From: Pseudomonas fluorescens
Lineage (GTDB): Bacteria; Pseudomonadota; Gammaproteobacteria; Pseudomonadales; Pseudomonadaceae
DNA: 64,000 nucleotides
Direction of reading: 5' to 3'
Assembly (NCBI RefSeq): GCF_005938625.1
Contig: NZ_VCNJ01000042.1
Location: 1-64,000, forward strand
Shown: positions 43,058 through 50,999 of the stretch, piece after piece
Layout: each line of letters starts with the position of its first letter
Numbering within the stretch: position 1 is the first letter of the stretch
Notes under the pieces: generated by a model
Seen by the model: the letters and a program-made list of their open reading frames with translations, nothing else
What the model was told of the DNA's origin: nothing
Databases searched by the model: none
Program-made: the position numbers and the translations under genes

Positions 43058-43294
43058 ATGAAAGGTATTTTCAGCAGTTATGACGAAAAAACCGGAAGGG
43101 GCACCATCACGCCGAAGCCCTCGGGACGATGTATTTCCTTTGCTGAGGCAACCGGTTTTTTTCTGACCGCCAAAGAATACCGATTCAGCATTCCATTGGC
43201 CGATGCCCGGCAGGCGAACGTCAAAGTGGGCGGCGAGGTCGAGTTCGAATTGCCCAAGAGCAAGAATGGAAAGGTAAAAATCCTTCGGTATTGA
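43058..43294 (+). CDS. Small protein of unknown function, possibly OB-fold
   Basis: 78 aa, with AAGGGAG seven bases before the ATG. The opening MKGIFSSYDEKTGRGTITP loosely recalls the first strands of cold-shock domains (basic-aromatic start, Asp-Glu-Lys-x-Gly-x-Gly-x-Ile), and the end (GGEVEFELPKSKNGKVKIL) fits the last strands, but the RNA-binding RNP motifs are not evident. The 140-bp gap after flhB contains a short hairpin (CTGTCA/TGACAG, 42955-42970). A weak terminator follows. Function not known. Confidence 0.7.
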   Translation: MKGIFSSYDEKTGRGTITPKPSGRCISFAEATGFFLTAKEYRFSIPLADARQANVKVGGEVEFELPKSKNGKVKILRY

Positions 43295-43308
43295 ACAATC
43301 GATCGCAA

Positions 43309-43336
43309 AGCCGCTGAAACGGGGCGGCGGTTTTTT
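43309..43336 (+). terminator. Probable terminator after the 78-aa gene
   Basis: GCCGC (43310-43314) can pair with GCGGC (43324-43328), then GG and six T. The stem is short, but the T run and position 14 bases past a stop support it. Confidence 0.55.
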
Positions 43337-43452
43337 ATGATCGTTCCCACGCGCAGCAAAGGAATGCAGCCCGGGACGCTCCGCGTCCCTTCCAAAGCCG
43401 AACGCGGAGCGTCCATTGAGGCATTCCCACGCAGGAGCGTGGGAACGATCAT
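43337..43452. repeat. Intergenic palindromic element with 16-base outer arms
   Basis: ATGATCGTTCCCACGC (43337-43352) and GCGTGGGAACGATCAT (43437-43452) are perfect reverse complements. Inner segments GGACGCTCCGCGTCC and AACGCGGAGCGTCC are also palindromic or mutually complementary. Elements of this form are scattered through Pseudomonas genomes; short frames inside it are not genes. Confidence 0.85.
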
Positions 43453-43465
43453 CGAGCGGGAGGCG

Positions 43466-43825
43466 CTACTGCGGCAACTCCAGATTATCCATCACCCGAT
43501 TCACCGCCAGTTCCCCCAGCATGATCAGCTGCGCGATCCCCAACAGCGTCCTGCGCTGCGACGCCGGTATGAGATGGGCAAAGTCATGGGCGATGGTTCT
43601 GGCTGAGGCGAGGGTTTCGCTGGCATCGGCCAGCAGTTCCTCGTTTTTGAAGTCGGCGGTGACGGCGTACATCCGACGGGTTTTACGTGGCGGAGGCGTG
43701 GAGCCGGGTGGGCAGAGGTAGTGATCGAGGGCGCGGTCGGCGGCTTCGTGGAGTTTTTTTGAATCGAGGGATTCGTAGGGGGAAGTGGGGTCGGTTTCGG
43801 GTGGGTTTGGCGTTGGTTTGATCAT
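43466..43825 (-). CDS. DUF6124-type small protein
   Basis: 119 aa, on the minus strand inside the flhB-flhA spacer. Sequence opens MIKPTPNPPETDP and contains SLDSKKLHEAADRALDHYL, which I recognise as the DUF6124 family found in multiple copies in pseudomonads; function unknown. The C-terminal half is helical (two amphipathic helices). The Shine-Dalgarno AGAGG is part of CTCTAGAGG, a sequence that can pair with upstream copies in the leader. Codon use and strand differ from the flanking flagellar genes, consistent with later insertion. Confidence 0.8.
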   Translation of the reverse strand: MIKPTPNPPETDPTSPYESLDSKKLHEAADRALDHYLCPPGSTPPPRKTRRMYAVTADFKNEELLADASETLASARTIAHDFAHLIPASQRRTLLGIAQLIMLGELAVNRVMDNLELPQ

Positions 43826-44030
43826 CGGTAAAGCCTCTAGAGTAGTGAAGCTGCCACCGTTCGCTGCTAACGAAGGAGGTGGCGGCTGTACGCGGGTTAG
43901 CAGACCAGGACTCTAGAACCCGGCGCACCGAAGTGCCCCACGCAAAGCCGCCATAACTGCAACGGACTTTGTGCGTCTAGAGTTAATCCGGGCTGCTAAA
44001 CCCGATCGCTGAAATAATCAGCGACCGACC
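43826..44030 (-). promoter_or_regulatory. Highly structured 5' leader of the DUF6124-type gene
   Basis: About 200 bases upstream of the minus-strand gene are full of self-complementary words. A stem of 43849-43858 with 43878-43887 has ten pairs (one G-T) and a nested TTCG/CGAA. CTGCTAAC (43864-43871) pairs with GTTAGCAG (43896-43903), and CTGCTAA recurs at 43992-43998 as a competitor. TCGCTGA/TCAGCGA (44006-44012, 44018-44024) is a perfect hairpin. The self-complementary word TCTAGA occurs three times, one covering the ribosome binding site. No coding role is seen. Confidence 0.55.
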
Positions 44031-44357
44031 CACAATAGAACCCGACCCCAAGGCGCACAAGCCGGCGGATTCTGGCTTGGCTGTAGGCAAAGGCGCAAGG
44101 ATTTGTAGCCTCGAAGGCGTGTCTGAAGGTGTCTTTTAAACACCTGGGTTTAAAAGGCGATTTGCGCTGACTTCACCGGCCCCTTCGCGAGCAAGCTCGC
44201 TCCCACATCTGGAATGCAGTCCCCTGTAGGCCTTCGCCTGCTCGCGATGGGGCTTTTTCAGTCGATGGATTCGAACCAGACAGACCGCTATCGCGAGCAG
44301 GCTCACTCCTACAGGGGGCGTGTTCATTCCCTCGCTATTTCGTTCCTTGGCAAAAGT
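44031..44357. repeat. Intergenic DNA with REP-type elements before flhA
   Basis: No gene. Three REP-like units are seen: CCTTCGCGAGCAAGCTCGCTCCCACA-type at 44180-44207, CCTGTAGGCCTTCGCCTGCTCGCGATGG at 44222-44250, and TATCGCGAGCAGGCTCACTCCTACAGG at 44289-44316. The last two are inverted relative to each other, forming a REP doublet. GGCGCA/TGCGCC-type short repeats fill 44050-44100. I see no conserved signal there beyond these. Confidence 0.7.
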
Positions 44358-44372
44358 TGGAAAGCTTCTTGC
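44358..44372 (+). promoter_or_regulatory. Probable sigma54 promoter of flhA
   Basis: TGGAAAGCTTCTTGC keeps GG and GC ten bases apart and an intact TTGC, but the -24 element deviates at two positions from TGGCAC. It lies 62 bases before the flhA start, a spacing like the other sigma54 sites in this window. Confidence 0.62.
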
Positions 44373-44434
44373 AGTACCCGCCGTGAGCCCGCTCTGGGCG
44401 TCAAAAGTTTGCTTTAAAGGAACGGGGAAAACCG

Positions 44435-46564
44435 GTGGATCGCTCTCAGTTATTCAACACAGCTCGCACGAATGTTGCCGACCTCAGTCGAGGCAATCTG
44501 GGCGTGCCGTTGCTGTTGCTGGTGATGCTGGCGATGATGATGTTGCCGGTGCCGCCGTTCCTGCTCGACGTGTTTTTCACCTTCAACATTGCCCTGTCGA
44601 TCGTCGTCCTGCTGGTCTGCGTGTACGCGCTGCGGCCGCTGGATTTCGCCGTGTTCCCGACGATTCTGCTGGTCGCGACGTTGTTGCGGCTGGCGTTGAA
44701 CGTGGCCTCGACGCGGGTGGTGATGCTCCACGGTCAGGACGGCCACGCCGCCGCCGGTAAGGTGATTCAGGCCTTCGGTGAGGTGGTGATCGGCGGTAAC
44801 TACGTGGTCGGTATCGTGGTCTTCGCGATCCTGATGATCATCAACTTCGTCGTGGTGACCAAGGGTGCCGGGCGGATTTCCGAGGTGAGCGCGCGTTTCA
44901 CCCTCGATGCGATGCCCGGCAAACAAATGGCGATCGACGCCGACCTCAACGCCGGTCTGATCGACCAGAACCAGGCCAAGGCGCGCCGTCAGGAAGTCGC
45001 CCAAGAGGCTGAGTTCTACGGTTCGATGGACGGTGCCAGCAAGTTCGTCCGTGGTGACGCCATCGCTGGCCTGCTGATTCTGTTCATCAACCTCATCGGC
45101 GGCATGGCCGTCGGTATCTTCCAGCACAACATGAGCTTCGGTGATGCCGGCCGGGTTTACGCCTTGCTGACCATCGGTGACGGTTTAGTGGCGCAATTGC
45201 CATCACTGTTGTTATCGACAGCGGCGGCGATCATGGTGACCCGTGCTTCCGGTTCGGAAGACATGGGCAAGCAGATCAATCGCCAGATGTTCGCCTCGCC
45301 GAAAGCGCTGGCGGTGGCGGCTGGTTTGATGGCAGTCATGGGCCTGGTGCCGGGCATGCCGCATTTCTCGTTCCTGAGCATGGCCGCGCTGGCCGCTGGC
45401 GGCGCGTACCTGTTCTGGAAAAAACAGAATGTGGCCAAGGTCGTGGCGCTGGAAGAGGTCAAGCGTCAGCAGGATTTGCTGCCGTCGCCGGCCCGTGCCA
45501 TGGAAACCAAGGAGCTGGGCTGGGACGACGTAACGCCAATCGACATGATCGGCCTGGAAGTCGGCTATCGCCTGATTCCGCTGGTGGATCGCAACCAGGG
45601 CGGGCAATTGCTGGCGCGGATCAAGGGCGTGCGCAAGAAGCTCTCGCAGGATCTGGGCTTCCTGATGCCGACCGTGCACATCCGCGACAACCTCGATCTG
45701 GCGCCGAGCGCTTATCGCCTGACCCTGATGGGCGTGATCCTCGCCGAAGCCGAGATCTATCCGGATCGCGAACTGGCGATCAACCCGGGCCAGGTCTACG
45801 GCACGCTCAACGGCATCAACGCCAAAGATCCGGCTTTCGGCCTGGAAGCGGTGTGGATCGAAATCAGCCAGCGTGCGCAGGCACAATCGCTCGGTTACAC
45901 GGTGGTCGATGCCAGCACCGTGGTCGCGACGCACTTGAACCAGATTCTGTACAAGCACTCCAGCGAGCTGATCGGCCACGAAGAAGTGCAGCAACTCATG
46001 CAATTGCTGGCCAAAAGCTCGCCGAAACTGGCGGAAGAGCTGGTGCCGGGCGTGGTGTCGTTGTCGCAGTTGCTCAAAGTGCTGCAAGCGTTGCTCGCCG
46101 AACACGTGCCGGTGCGCGATATCCGCAGCATCGCCGAGGCCATCGCCAACAACGCCGCGAAGAGTCAAGATACCGCCGCGTTGGTGGCTGCTGTGCGGGT
46201 CGGCGTATCCCGTGCCATCGTCCAAAGCATTGTAGGCACTGAGTCCGAGCTGCCTGTGATCACCTTGGAACCAAGGTTGGAACAAATATTGCTCAATAGT
46301 CTGCAGAAGGCAGGACAAGGCTCTGAAGAGGGCGTTCTGCTGGAGCCAAGCATGGCCGAGAAGCTGCAGCGTTCGCTCATCGAAGCGGCGCAGCGTCAGG
46401 AAATGCAAGGTCAGCCGGTGATCCTTTTGGTCGCTGGCCCGATCCGCGCGATGCTCTCGCGCTTTGGCCGCCTCGCAGTCCCTGGATTGCATGTGCTGGC
46501 CTACCAGGAAATACCGGACAACAAGCAAGTGACCATCGTTGCGACAGTAGGGCCCAACGGCTGA
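44435..46564 (+). CDS. flhA: Flagellar export gate protein FlhA
   Basis: 709 aa. Eight membrane helices in the first half, the FHIPEP-type loop with GAGRISEVSARFTLDAMPGK, and a large cytoplasmic docking domain from about 360. GTG start at 44435 preceded by GGGGAA gives MDRSQLFNT. FlhA receives chaperone-substrate complexes such as FliS-flagellin. flhF follows after 11 bases. Confidence 0.97.
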   Translation: MDRSQLFNTARTNVADLSRGNLGVPLLLLVMLAMMMLPVPPFLLDVFFTFNIALSIVVLLVCVYALRPLDFAVFPTILLVATLLRLALNVASTRVVMLHGQDGHAAAGKVIQAFGEVVIGGNYVVGIVVFAILMIINFVVVTKGAGRISEVSARFTLDAMPGKQMAIDADLNAGLIDQNQAKARRQEVAQEAEFYGSMDGASKFVRGDAIAGLLILFINLIGGMAVGIFQHNMSFGDAGRVYALLTIGDGLVAQLPSLLLSTAAAIMVTRASGSEDMGKQINRQMFASPKALAVAAGLMAVMGLVPGMPHFSFLSMAALAAGGAYLFWKKQNVAKVVALEEVKRQQDLLPSPARAMETKELGWDDVTPIDMIGLEVGYRLIPLVDRNQGGQLLARIKGVRKKLSQDLGFLMPTVHIRDNLDLAPSAYRLTLMGVILAEAEIYPDRELAINPGQVYGTLNGINAKDPAFGLEAVWIEISQRAQAQSLGYTVVDASTVVATHLNQILYKHSSELIGHEEVQQLMQLLAKSSPKLAEELVPGVVSLSQLLKVLQALLAEHVPVRDIRSIAEAIANNAAKSQDTAALVAAVRVGVSRAIVQSIVGTESELPVITLEPRLEQILLNSLQKAGQGSEEGVLLEPSMAEKLQRSLIEAAQRQEMQGQPVILLVAGPIRAMLSRFGRLAVPGLHVLAYQEIPDNKQVTIVATVGPNG

Positions 46565-46575
46565 GGTAGTGGTTT

Positions 46576-47916
46576 ATGCAAGTTAAGCGTTTCTTTGCCG
46601 CCGATATGCGTCAGGCCATGAAGCTGGTTCGTGATGAGCTGGGCGCTGATGCCGCCATCATTGGCAATCGCCGCATTGCCGGCGGTGTCGAGTTGACGGC
46701 GGCACTGGATTACAAATTGTCGGCGCTGGCGCCACGGGTTCCGAACATGGAACTCGAAGACGAGCTGCGCAAGACCCAGTCGCGCATCGTCACCGCTCAG
46801 GCCGAACTGAGCCTGCGTGGCGAAGCCGACGGCAACAGCAATCGCCAGATTTTCGCCGGGCTGCCGTTGACGGCTGGCCTGCCGTTGACCGCCGCTGAAC
46901 CGCTGAGCGAGCCGACTTACGCCGCCCCGGCGCGTCCGGCCCCGGCACCTGCGCAGTCCTCTGGCGGTGTTGACCCGCGTGCACTGGATTCGATGCGTTT
47001 TGAATTGAACAGCCTGCGCGAGCTGATGGAAGTTCAGCTCGGCACCCTGGCCTGGAATCAGCTGCAAGGCAGCCGTCCGGCGCAAGCCAATCTGTATCGC
47101 CGTCTGCAACGTATCGGTTTGTCCGGGCCGTTGTCGCGCGATCTGCTGGCGATGATCACTGACATCGAAGAGCCGCGTCAGGCCTGGCGCATGTTGCTCG
47201 CGCACCTGGCTCGGATGATTGCCGTACCGGAAGTCGAGCCGTTGGAAGAGGGCGGTGTGATTGCCATGGTCGGCCCTGCCGGCATGGGCAAGACCACCAC
47301 GCTGGCCAAGCTTGCCGCGCGTTACGTGCTCAAGTACGGCGCGCAGAATGTCGCGCTGGTGAGCATGGACAGTTTCCGTATCGGCGCTCAGGAACAACTG
47401 AAGACCCTTGGCCGTATTCTCAATGTGCCAGTGACTCACGTCGATCCGGGCCAATCGCTGGTGCAGGCGCTGGATCCGTTGCTGCGCAAACGCGTGGTGC
47501 TGATCGATACCGCCGGCCTGCAAGCCAGCGATCCAGCCTTGCGCATGCAGCTCGAAAGTCTGGCCGGGCGTGGCATTCGCTCAAAAAATTATCTGGTCTT
47601 GGCAACCACCAGCCAGAAACAGGTTCTAACCGCCGCTTATCACAGTTACAAGCGTTGCGGGCTCGCCGGGTGCATCCTGACTAAACTGGATGAAACGGCC
47701 AGCCTTGGCGAAGTGTTGAGCCTGGCGATCAGTCATGAATTGCCGGTCGCGTACCTGACCGATGGCCCACGGATTCCGGATGATTTGCATCTGCCGCGCC
47801 GTCATCAACTGGTCAGCCGCGCCGTCAGCGTGCAAATGCAGGAAGAACCCAGCGAAGAAGCCATGGCCGACATGTTCGCTGATATCTATCACAGCCCGAC
47901 CAAGCAGGTAGGCTGA
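46576..47916 (+). CDS. flhF: Flagellar placement GTPase FlhF
   Basis: 446 aa SRP-type GTPase. Basic N-terminal domain (MQVKRFFAADMRQAMKLV), a Pro/Ala-rich linker (about 100-140), then the NG domain: P-loop GPAGMGKTTT (233-242), DSFRIGAQEQL, DTAGLQ and TKLDE. Directs the flagellum to the cell pole; works with FleN. Confidence 0.97.
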   Translation: MQVKRFFAADMRQAMKLVRDELGADAAIIGNRRIAGGVELTAALDYKLSALAPRVPNMELEDELRKTQSRIVTAQAELSLRGEADGNSNRQIFAGLPLTAGLPLTAAEPLSEPTYAAPARPAPAPAQSSGGVDPRALDSMRFELNSLRELMEVQLGTLAWNQLQGSRPAQANLYRRLQRIGLSGPLSRDLLAMITDIEEPRQAWRMLLAHLARMIAVPEVEPLEEGGVIAMVGPAGMGKTTTLAKLAARYVLKYGAQNVALVSMDSFRIGAQEQLKTLGRILNVPVTHVDPGQSLVQALDPLLRKRVVLIDTAGLQASDPALRMQLESLAGRGIRSKNYLVLATTSQKQVLTAAYHSYKRCGLAGCILTKLDETASLGEVLSLAISHELPVAYLTDGPRIPDDLHLPRRHQLVSRAVSVQMQEEPSEEAMADMFADIYHSPTKQVG

Positions 47917-48032
47917 GGTATTCATGAACAGTTTTTGTACCTACATCGATGGTCTGCCATGCATTGTTCCGGTTGTGAACGCGCAGCCAGTAATGTGGCC
48001 TCCGTCTATGCAAGACAAGGTAAAGAAATAAC

Positions 48033-48863
48033 ATGGGCAGCATGCATCCCGTACAGGTGATCGCGGTGACCGGCGGCAAAGGTGGCGTCGGCAAGACTAA
48101 CGTGTCAGTGAACTTGTCCCTGGCGCTGGCAGAGCTTGGCCGTCGGGTCATGTTGCTGGACGCCGATCTGGGGCTGGCGAACGTCGACGTATTGTTGGGT
48201 CTGACCCCTAAACGCACGCTGGCCGACGTCATCGAAGGCCGTTGCGAATTGCGCGACGTGCTGTTGCAAGGCCCCGGTGGCATTCGCATCGTCCCGGCCG
48301 CGTCCGGCACGCAGAGCATGGTGCACCTGAGCCCGGCGCAGCACGCCGGCCTGATTCAGGCATTCAGCGACATCGGCGACAATCTCGATGTGCTGGTGAT
48401 CGACACCGCTGCGGGTATTGGTGACTCGGTAGTCAGTTTTGTTCGCGCCGCGCAAGAAGTGTTGCTGGTGGTCTGCGACGAGCCAACCTCGATCACTGAT
48501 GCCTACGCACTGATCAAACTGCTCAACCGCGATTACGGCATGAACCGCTTCCGCGTCCTCGCCAACATGGCGCAGAGCCCGCAGGAAGGTCGCAACCTGT
48601 TCGCCAAGTTGACCAAGGTCACGGATCGTTTCCTTGACGTGGCCCTACAATACGTCGGCGCCGTGCCTTACGACGAAAGCGTGCGTAAAGCGGTGCAGAA
48701 GCAGCGTGCGGTGTACGAAGCCTTCCCGCGTTCCAAGTGCGCGCTGGCGTTCAAGGCGATCGCGCAGAAGGTCGACACCTGGCCGCTGCCCGCCAATCCG
48801 CGTGGCCACCTTGAGTTTTTCGTCGAGCGCCTCGTGCAGCAAACGGCAGGGCCCGTGCTATGA
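48033..48863 (+). CDS. fleN: Flagellar number regulator FleN (FlhG)
   Basis: 276 aa MinD/ParA-type ATPase. Deviant Walker A GGKGGVGKT at 14-22, DADLGLANVD and IDTAAGIGDSV follow. FleN restrains FleQ and limits flagellar number. A 116-bp gap separates it from flhF, with no clear promoter seen. Overlaps fliA by four bases. Confidence 0.97.
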   Translation: MGSMHPVQVIAVTGGKGGVGKTNVSVNLSLALAELGRRVMLLDADLGLANVDVLLGLTPKRTLADVIEGRCELRDVLLQGPGGIRIVPAASGTQSMVHLSPAQHAGLIQAFSDIGDNLDVLVIDTAAGIGDSVVSFVRAAQEVLLVVCDEPTSITDAYALIKLLNRDYGMNRFRVLANMAQSPQEGRNLFAKLTKVTDRFLDVALQYVGAVPYDESVRKAVQKQRAVYEAFPRSKCALAFKAIAQKVDTWPLPANPRGHLEFFVERLVQQTAGPVL

Positions 48864-49600
48864 CCGCAAGCGGTATGAACTACTACAAGAAGTCGGCACG
48901 TGACGCGCAGTACGAACTGATCGAGCGTTACGCGCCACTGGTCAAGCGCATTGCCTATCACTTGCTGGCACGCTTGCCGGCCAGTGTGCAGGTTGAAGAT
49001 TTGATCCAGGCGGGGATGATCGGCCTGCTTGAAGTCTCGACCAAATACGACGCCAGCAAAGGCGCCAGTTTCGAAACGTACGCGGGCATTCGAATCCGCG
49101 GCGCGATGCTCGACGAAGTGCGCAAAGGGGACTGGGCGCCACGCTCGGTTCACCGCAATACCCGTATGGTCAGTGACGCAATTCGCTCAATTGAAGCTAA
49201 AACCGGCCGTGACGCTAAAGATCACGAGGTTGCAGCCGAACTCCAATTGAGTCTCGACGATTACTACGGGATTTTGAATGACACCTTGGGCAGCCGCCTG
49301 TTCAGTTTCGACGATCTCTTGCAGGACGGCGAACACGAAGGGCTGCACGAGGATGGCGCGAGTGCTCATCTCGAGCCGTCACGCGATCTGGAAGATGAAC
49401 GTTTCCAGGCAGCGCTGGCGGACGCGATTGCCAATTTGCCGGAGCGTGAGCGACTGGTGTTGGCGCTGTACTACGACGAAGAGCTGAACCTCAAGGAGAT
49501 CGGTGAAGTCCTTGGCGTCAGTGAATCGCGGGTCAGCCAGTTACACAGCCAGTGCGCGGCCCGTTTGCGGGGGCGTTTGGGGGAGTGGCGAGCGCGCTGA
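48860..49600 (+). CDS. fliA: Flagellar sigma factor sigma28
   Basis: 246 aa. Region 2 with ERYAPLVKRIAYHLLARLP and VEDLIQAGMIGLLEV, region 3, and region 4 HTH (LKEIGEVLGVSESRVSQL). Recognises promoters of the fliC type in this window; held by FlgM, which is encoded elsewhere. Confidence 0.97.
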   Translation: MTASGMNYYKKSARDAQYELIERYAPLVKRIAYHLLARLPASVQVEDLIQAGMIGLLEVSTKYDASKGASFETYAGIRIRGAMLDEVRKGDWAPRSVHRNTRMVSDAIRSIEAKTGRDAKDHEVAAELQLSLDDYYGILNDTLGSRLFSFDDLLQDGEHEGLHEDGASAHLEPSRDLEDERFQAALADAIANLPERERLVLALYYDEELNLKEIGEVLGVSESRVSQLHSQCAARLRGRLGEWRAR

Positions 49601-49644
49601 AGGCAGTGTGGGGACACTGCGAACGAGGCTGGTGCGGTGATGAA

Positions 49645-49659
49645 CGGCACCGGTCTTGC
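49645..49659 (+). promoter_or_regulatory. Probable sigma54 promoter of cheY
   Basis: CGGCACCGGTCTTGC differs from TGGCAC-N5-TTGC only at the first base and has the GG-N10-GC spacing. It stands 95 bases before the cheY start in the 154-bp gap after fliA. A GCCGATTG at 49693-49700 resembles a FliA -10 but lacks a proper -35. Confidence 0.65.
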
Positions 49660-49754
49660 TCTGTTGTGCTCCAGACAGTCTTCGAGTGCTGCGCCGATTG
49701 ATTGAAGTGGCGTGTCCAGGTGCTGGGCGCGTTTAAGACTGCTTGGAGGTCGAA

Positions 49755-50138
49755 TTGAACAAAGACATGAAAATCCTCATCGTTGATGACTTCTCAACGA
49801 TGCGGCGGATCATCAAGAACCTGCTGCGTGATCTTGGGTTCACCAACACCGTCGAGGCTGACGATGGCGTGACTGCCATTCCAGTGCTCAACAGCGGAAG
49901 CATCGACTTTCTGGTAACGGACTGGAACATGCCGGGCATGACCGGTATCGACCTGCTGCGCCACGTGCGTGCCGATGAAAAACTCAAGCACCTGCCAGTG
50001 CTGATGGTGACGGCTGAAGCCAAGCGCGAGCAGATCATCGAAGCCGCTCAGGCTGGTGTGAACGGCTACGTAGTCAAACCTTTCACGGCTCAGGCGTTGA
50101 AAGACAAAATCGAGAAGATTTTCGAACGCATCGGCTGA
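49755..50138 (+). CDS. cheY: Chemotaxis response regulator CheY
   Basis: 127 aa from a TTG at 49755 placed five bases after a perfect GGAGG; ATG at 49767 gives the 123-residue form usually annotated (MKILIVDDFSTMRR) but lies 17 bases from that site. Phospho-acceptor Asp56 in VTDWNMPGMTG; conserved Lys in VVKPF. Binds FliM when phosphorylated by CheA. Confidence 0.95.
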   Translation: MNKDMKILIVDDFSTMRRIIKNLLRDLGFTNTVEADDGVTAIPVLNSGSIDFLVTDWNMPGMTGIDLLRHVRADEKLKHLPVLMVTAEAKREQIIEAAQAGVNGYVVKPFTAQALKDKIEKIFERIG

Positions 50139-50156
50139 TGAACGCGCGGGGGAGCT

Positions 50157-50945
50157 ATGGAGCATAACGAATCTTCACAGGGCGATTTCGAGTCGACCCT
50201 GAAAAAACACGCGGTCGAACTGGTCGAAAGCCTTGAAAAAGGCAGGTTCGGCGACGCTGTGCAACTGATCCATGAGCTCAATCAGACCCGTGACCGTGGC
50301 CTGTATCAGGAAGTCGGCAAGCTCACACGTGAACTGCACAGTGCGATCGTCAACTTCCAGATCGACCCGAACATGCCGCAGGCCGAGGAAGTGTCGCAAA
50401 TCACCGACGCCACCGAACGCCTGGGCTATGTGGTCAAGCTGACGGAAGCCGCGGCCAACCGCACCATGGATCTGGTGGAAAGCGCCACGCCGGTGGTCAA
50501 CAGTCTGGCTGATGAAGCGCAGACCTTGAGTGCCGATTGGGGGCGCTTCATGCGTCGCGAGGTCGGGGCTGAAGAGTTCCGTGAACTGGCGCGCCGGGTC
50601 GACGGTTTTCTGTCACGCAGCAGCACGGACAACCGTGCGGTGTCGAGCAATCTCAACGACATCCTGCTGGCCCAGGATTACCAGGACCTGACCGGTCAGG
50701 TGATCAAGCGTGTGACCCAACTGGTCACCGAAGTCGAAAGCAATTTGCTCAAACTTGTGCTCATGGCCAGTCAGGTCGACCGCTTTGCGGGCATCGAACA
50801 TGACCGCGCCGCGATGCTTGCAGAAAAAGATCCACAAAAACATCTCTCGCAGGGTGAAGGTCCGCAGATTCATGCCGATAAACGAGAAGACGTTGTGTCC
50901 GGTCAGGACGATGTGGACGATTTGTTATCCAGCCTCGGGTTCTAG
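50157..50945 (+). CDS. cheZ: Chemotaxis protein phosphatase CheZ
   Basis: 262 aa helical protein that dephosphorylates CheY-P. The catalytic-type segment ILLAQDYQDLTGQVIKRV with Asp and Gln is conserved, and the C-terminal CheY-binding helix ends DDVDDLLSSLGF. ATG after GGGGGAG. Confidence 0.97.
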   Translation: MEHNESSQGDFESTLKKHAVELVESLEKGRFGDAVQLIHELNQTRDRGLYQEVGKLTRELHSAIVNFQIDPNMPQAEEVSQITDATERLGYVVKLTEAAANRTMDLVESATPVVNSLADEAQTLSADWGRFMRREVGAEEFRELARRVDGFLSRSSTDNRAVSSNLNDILLAQDYQDLTGQVIKRVTQLVTEVESNLLKLVLMASQVDRFAGIEHDRAAMLAEKDPQKHLSQGEGPQIHADKREDVVSGQDDVDDLLSSLGF

Positions 50946-50999
50946 AGTTTTGGAATTTTAGGTTTTTTGGGTTTTTAGACCTGTAGGAGCACCCCATTA

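Noticed and set aside
43337..43452. Small open frames on both strands inside this palindrome
   Set aside because: They are translations of a dispersed repeat, with no ribosome binding site or domain.
49603..49620. GCAGTGT/ACACTGC hairpin after fliA as a terminator
   Set aside because: Seven-pair stem but no T run follows, so I do not call it a terminator.
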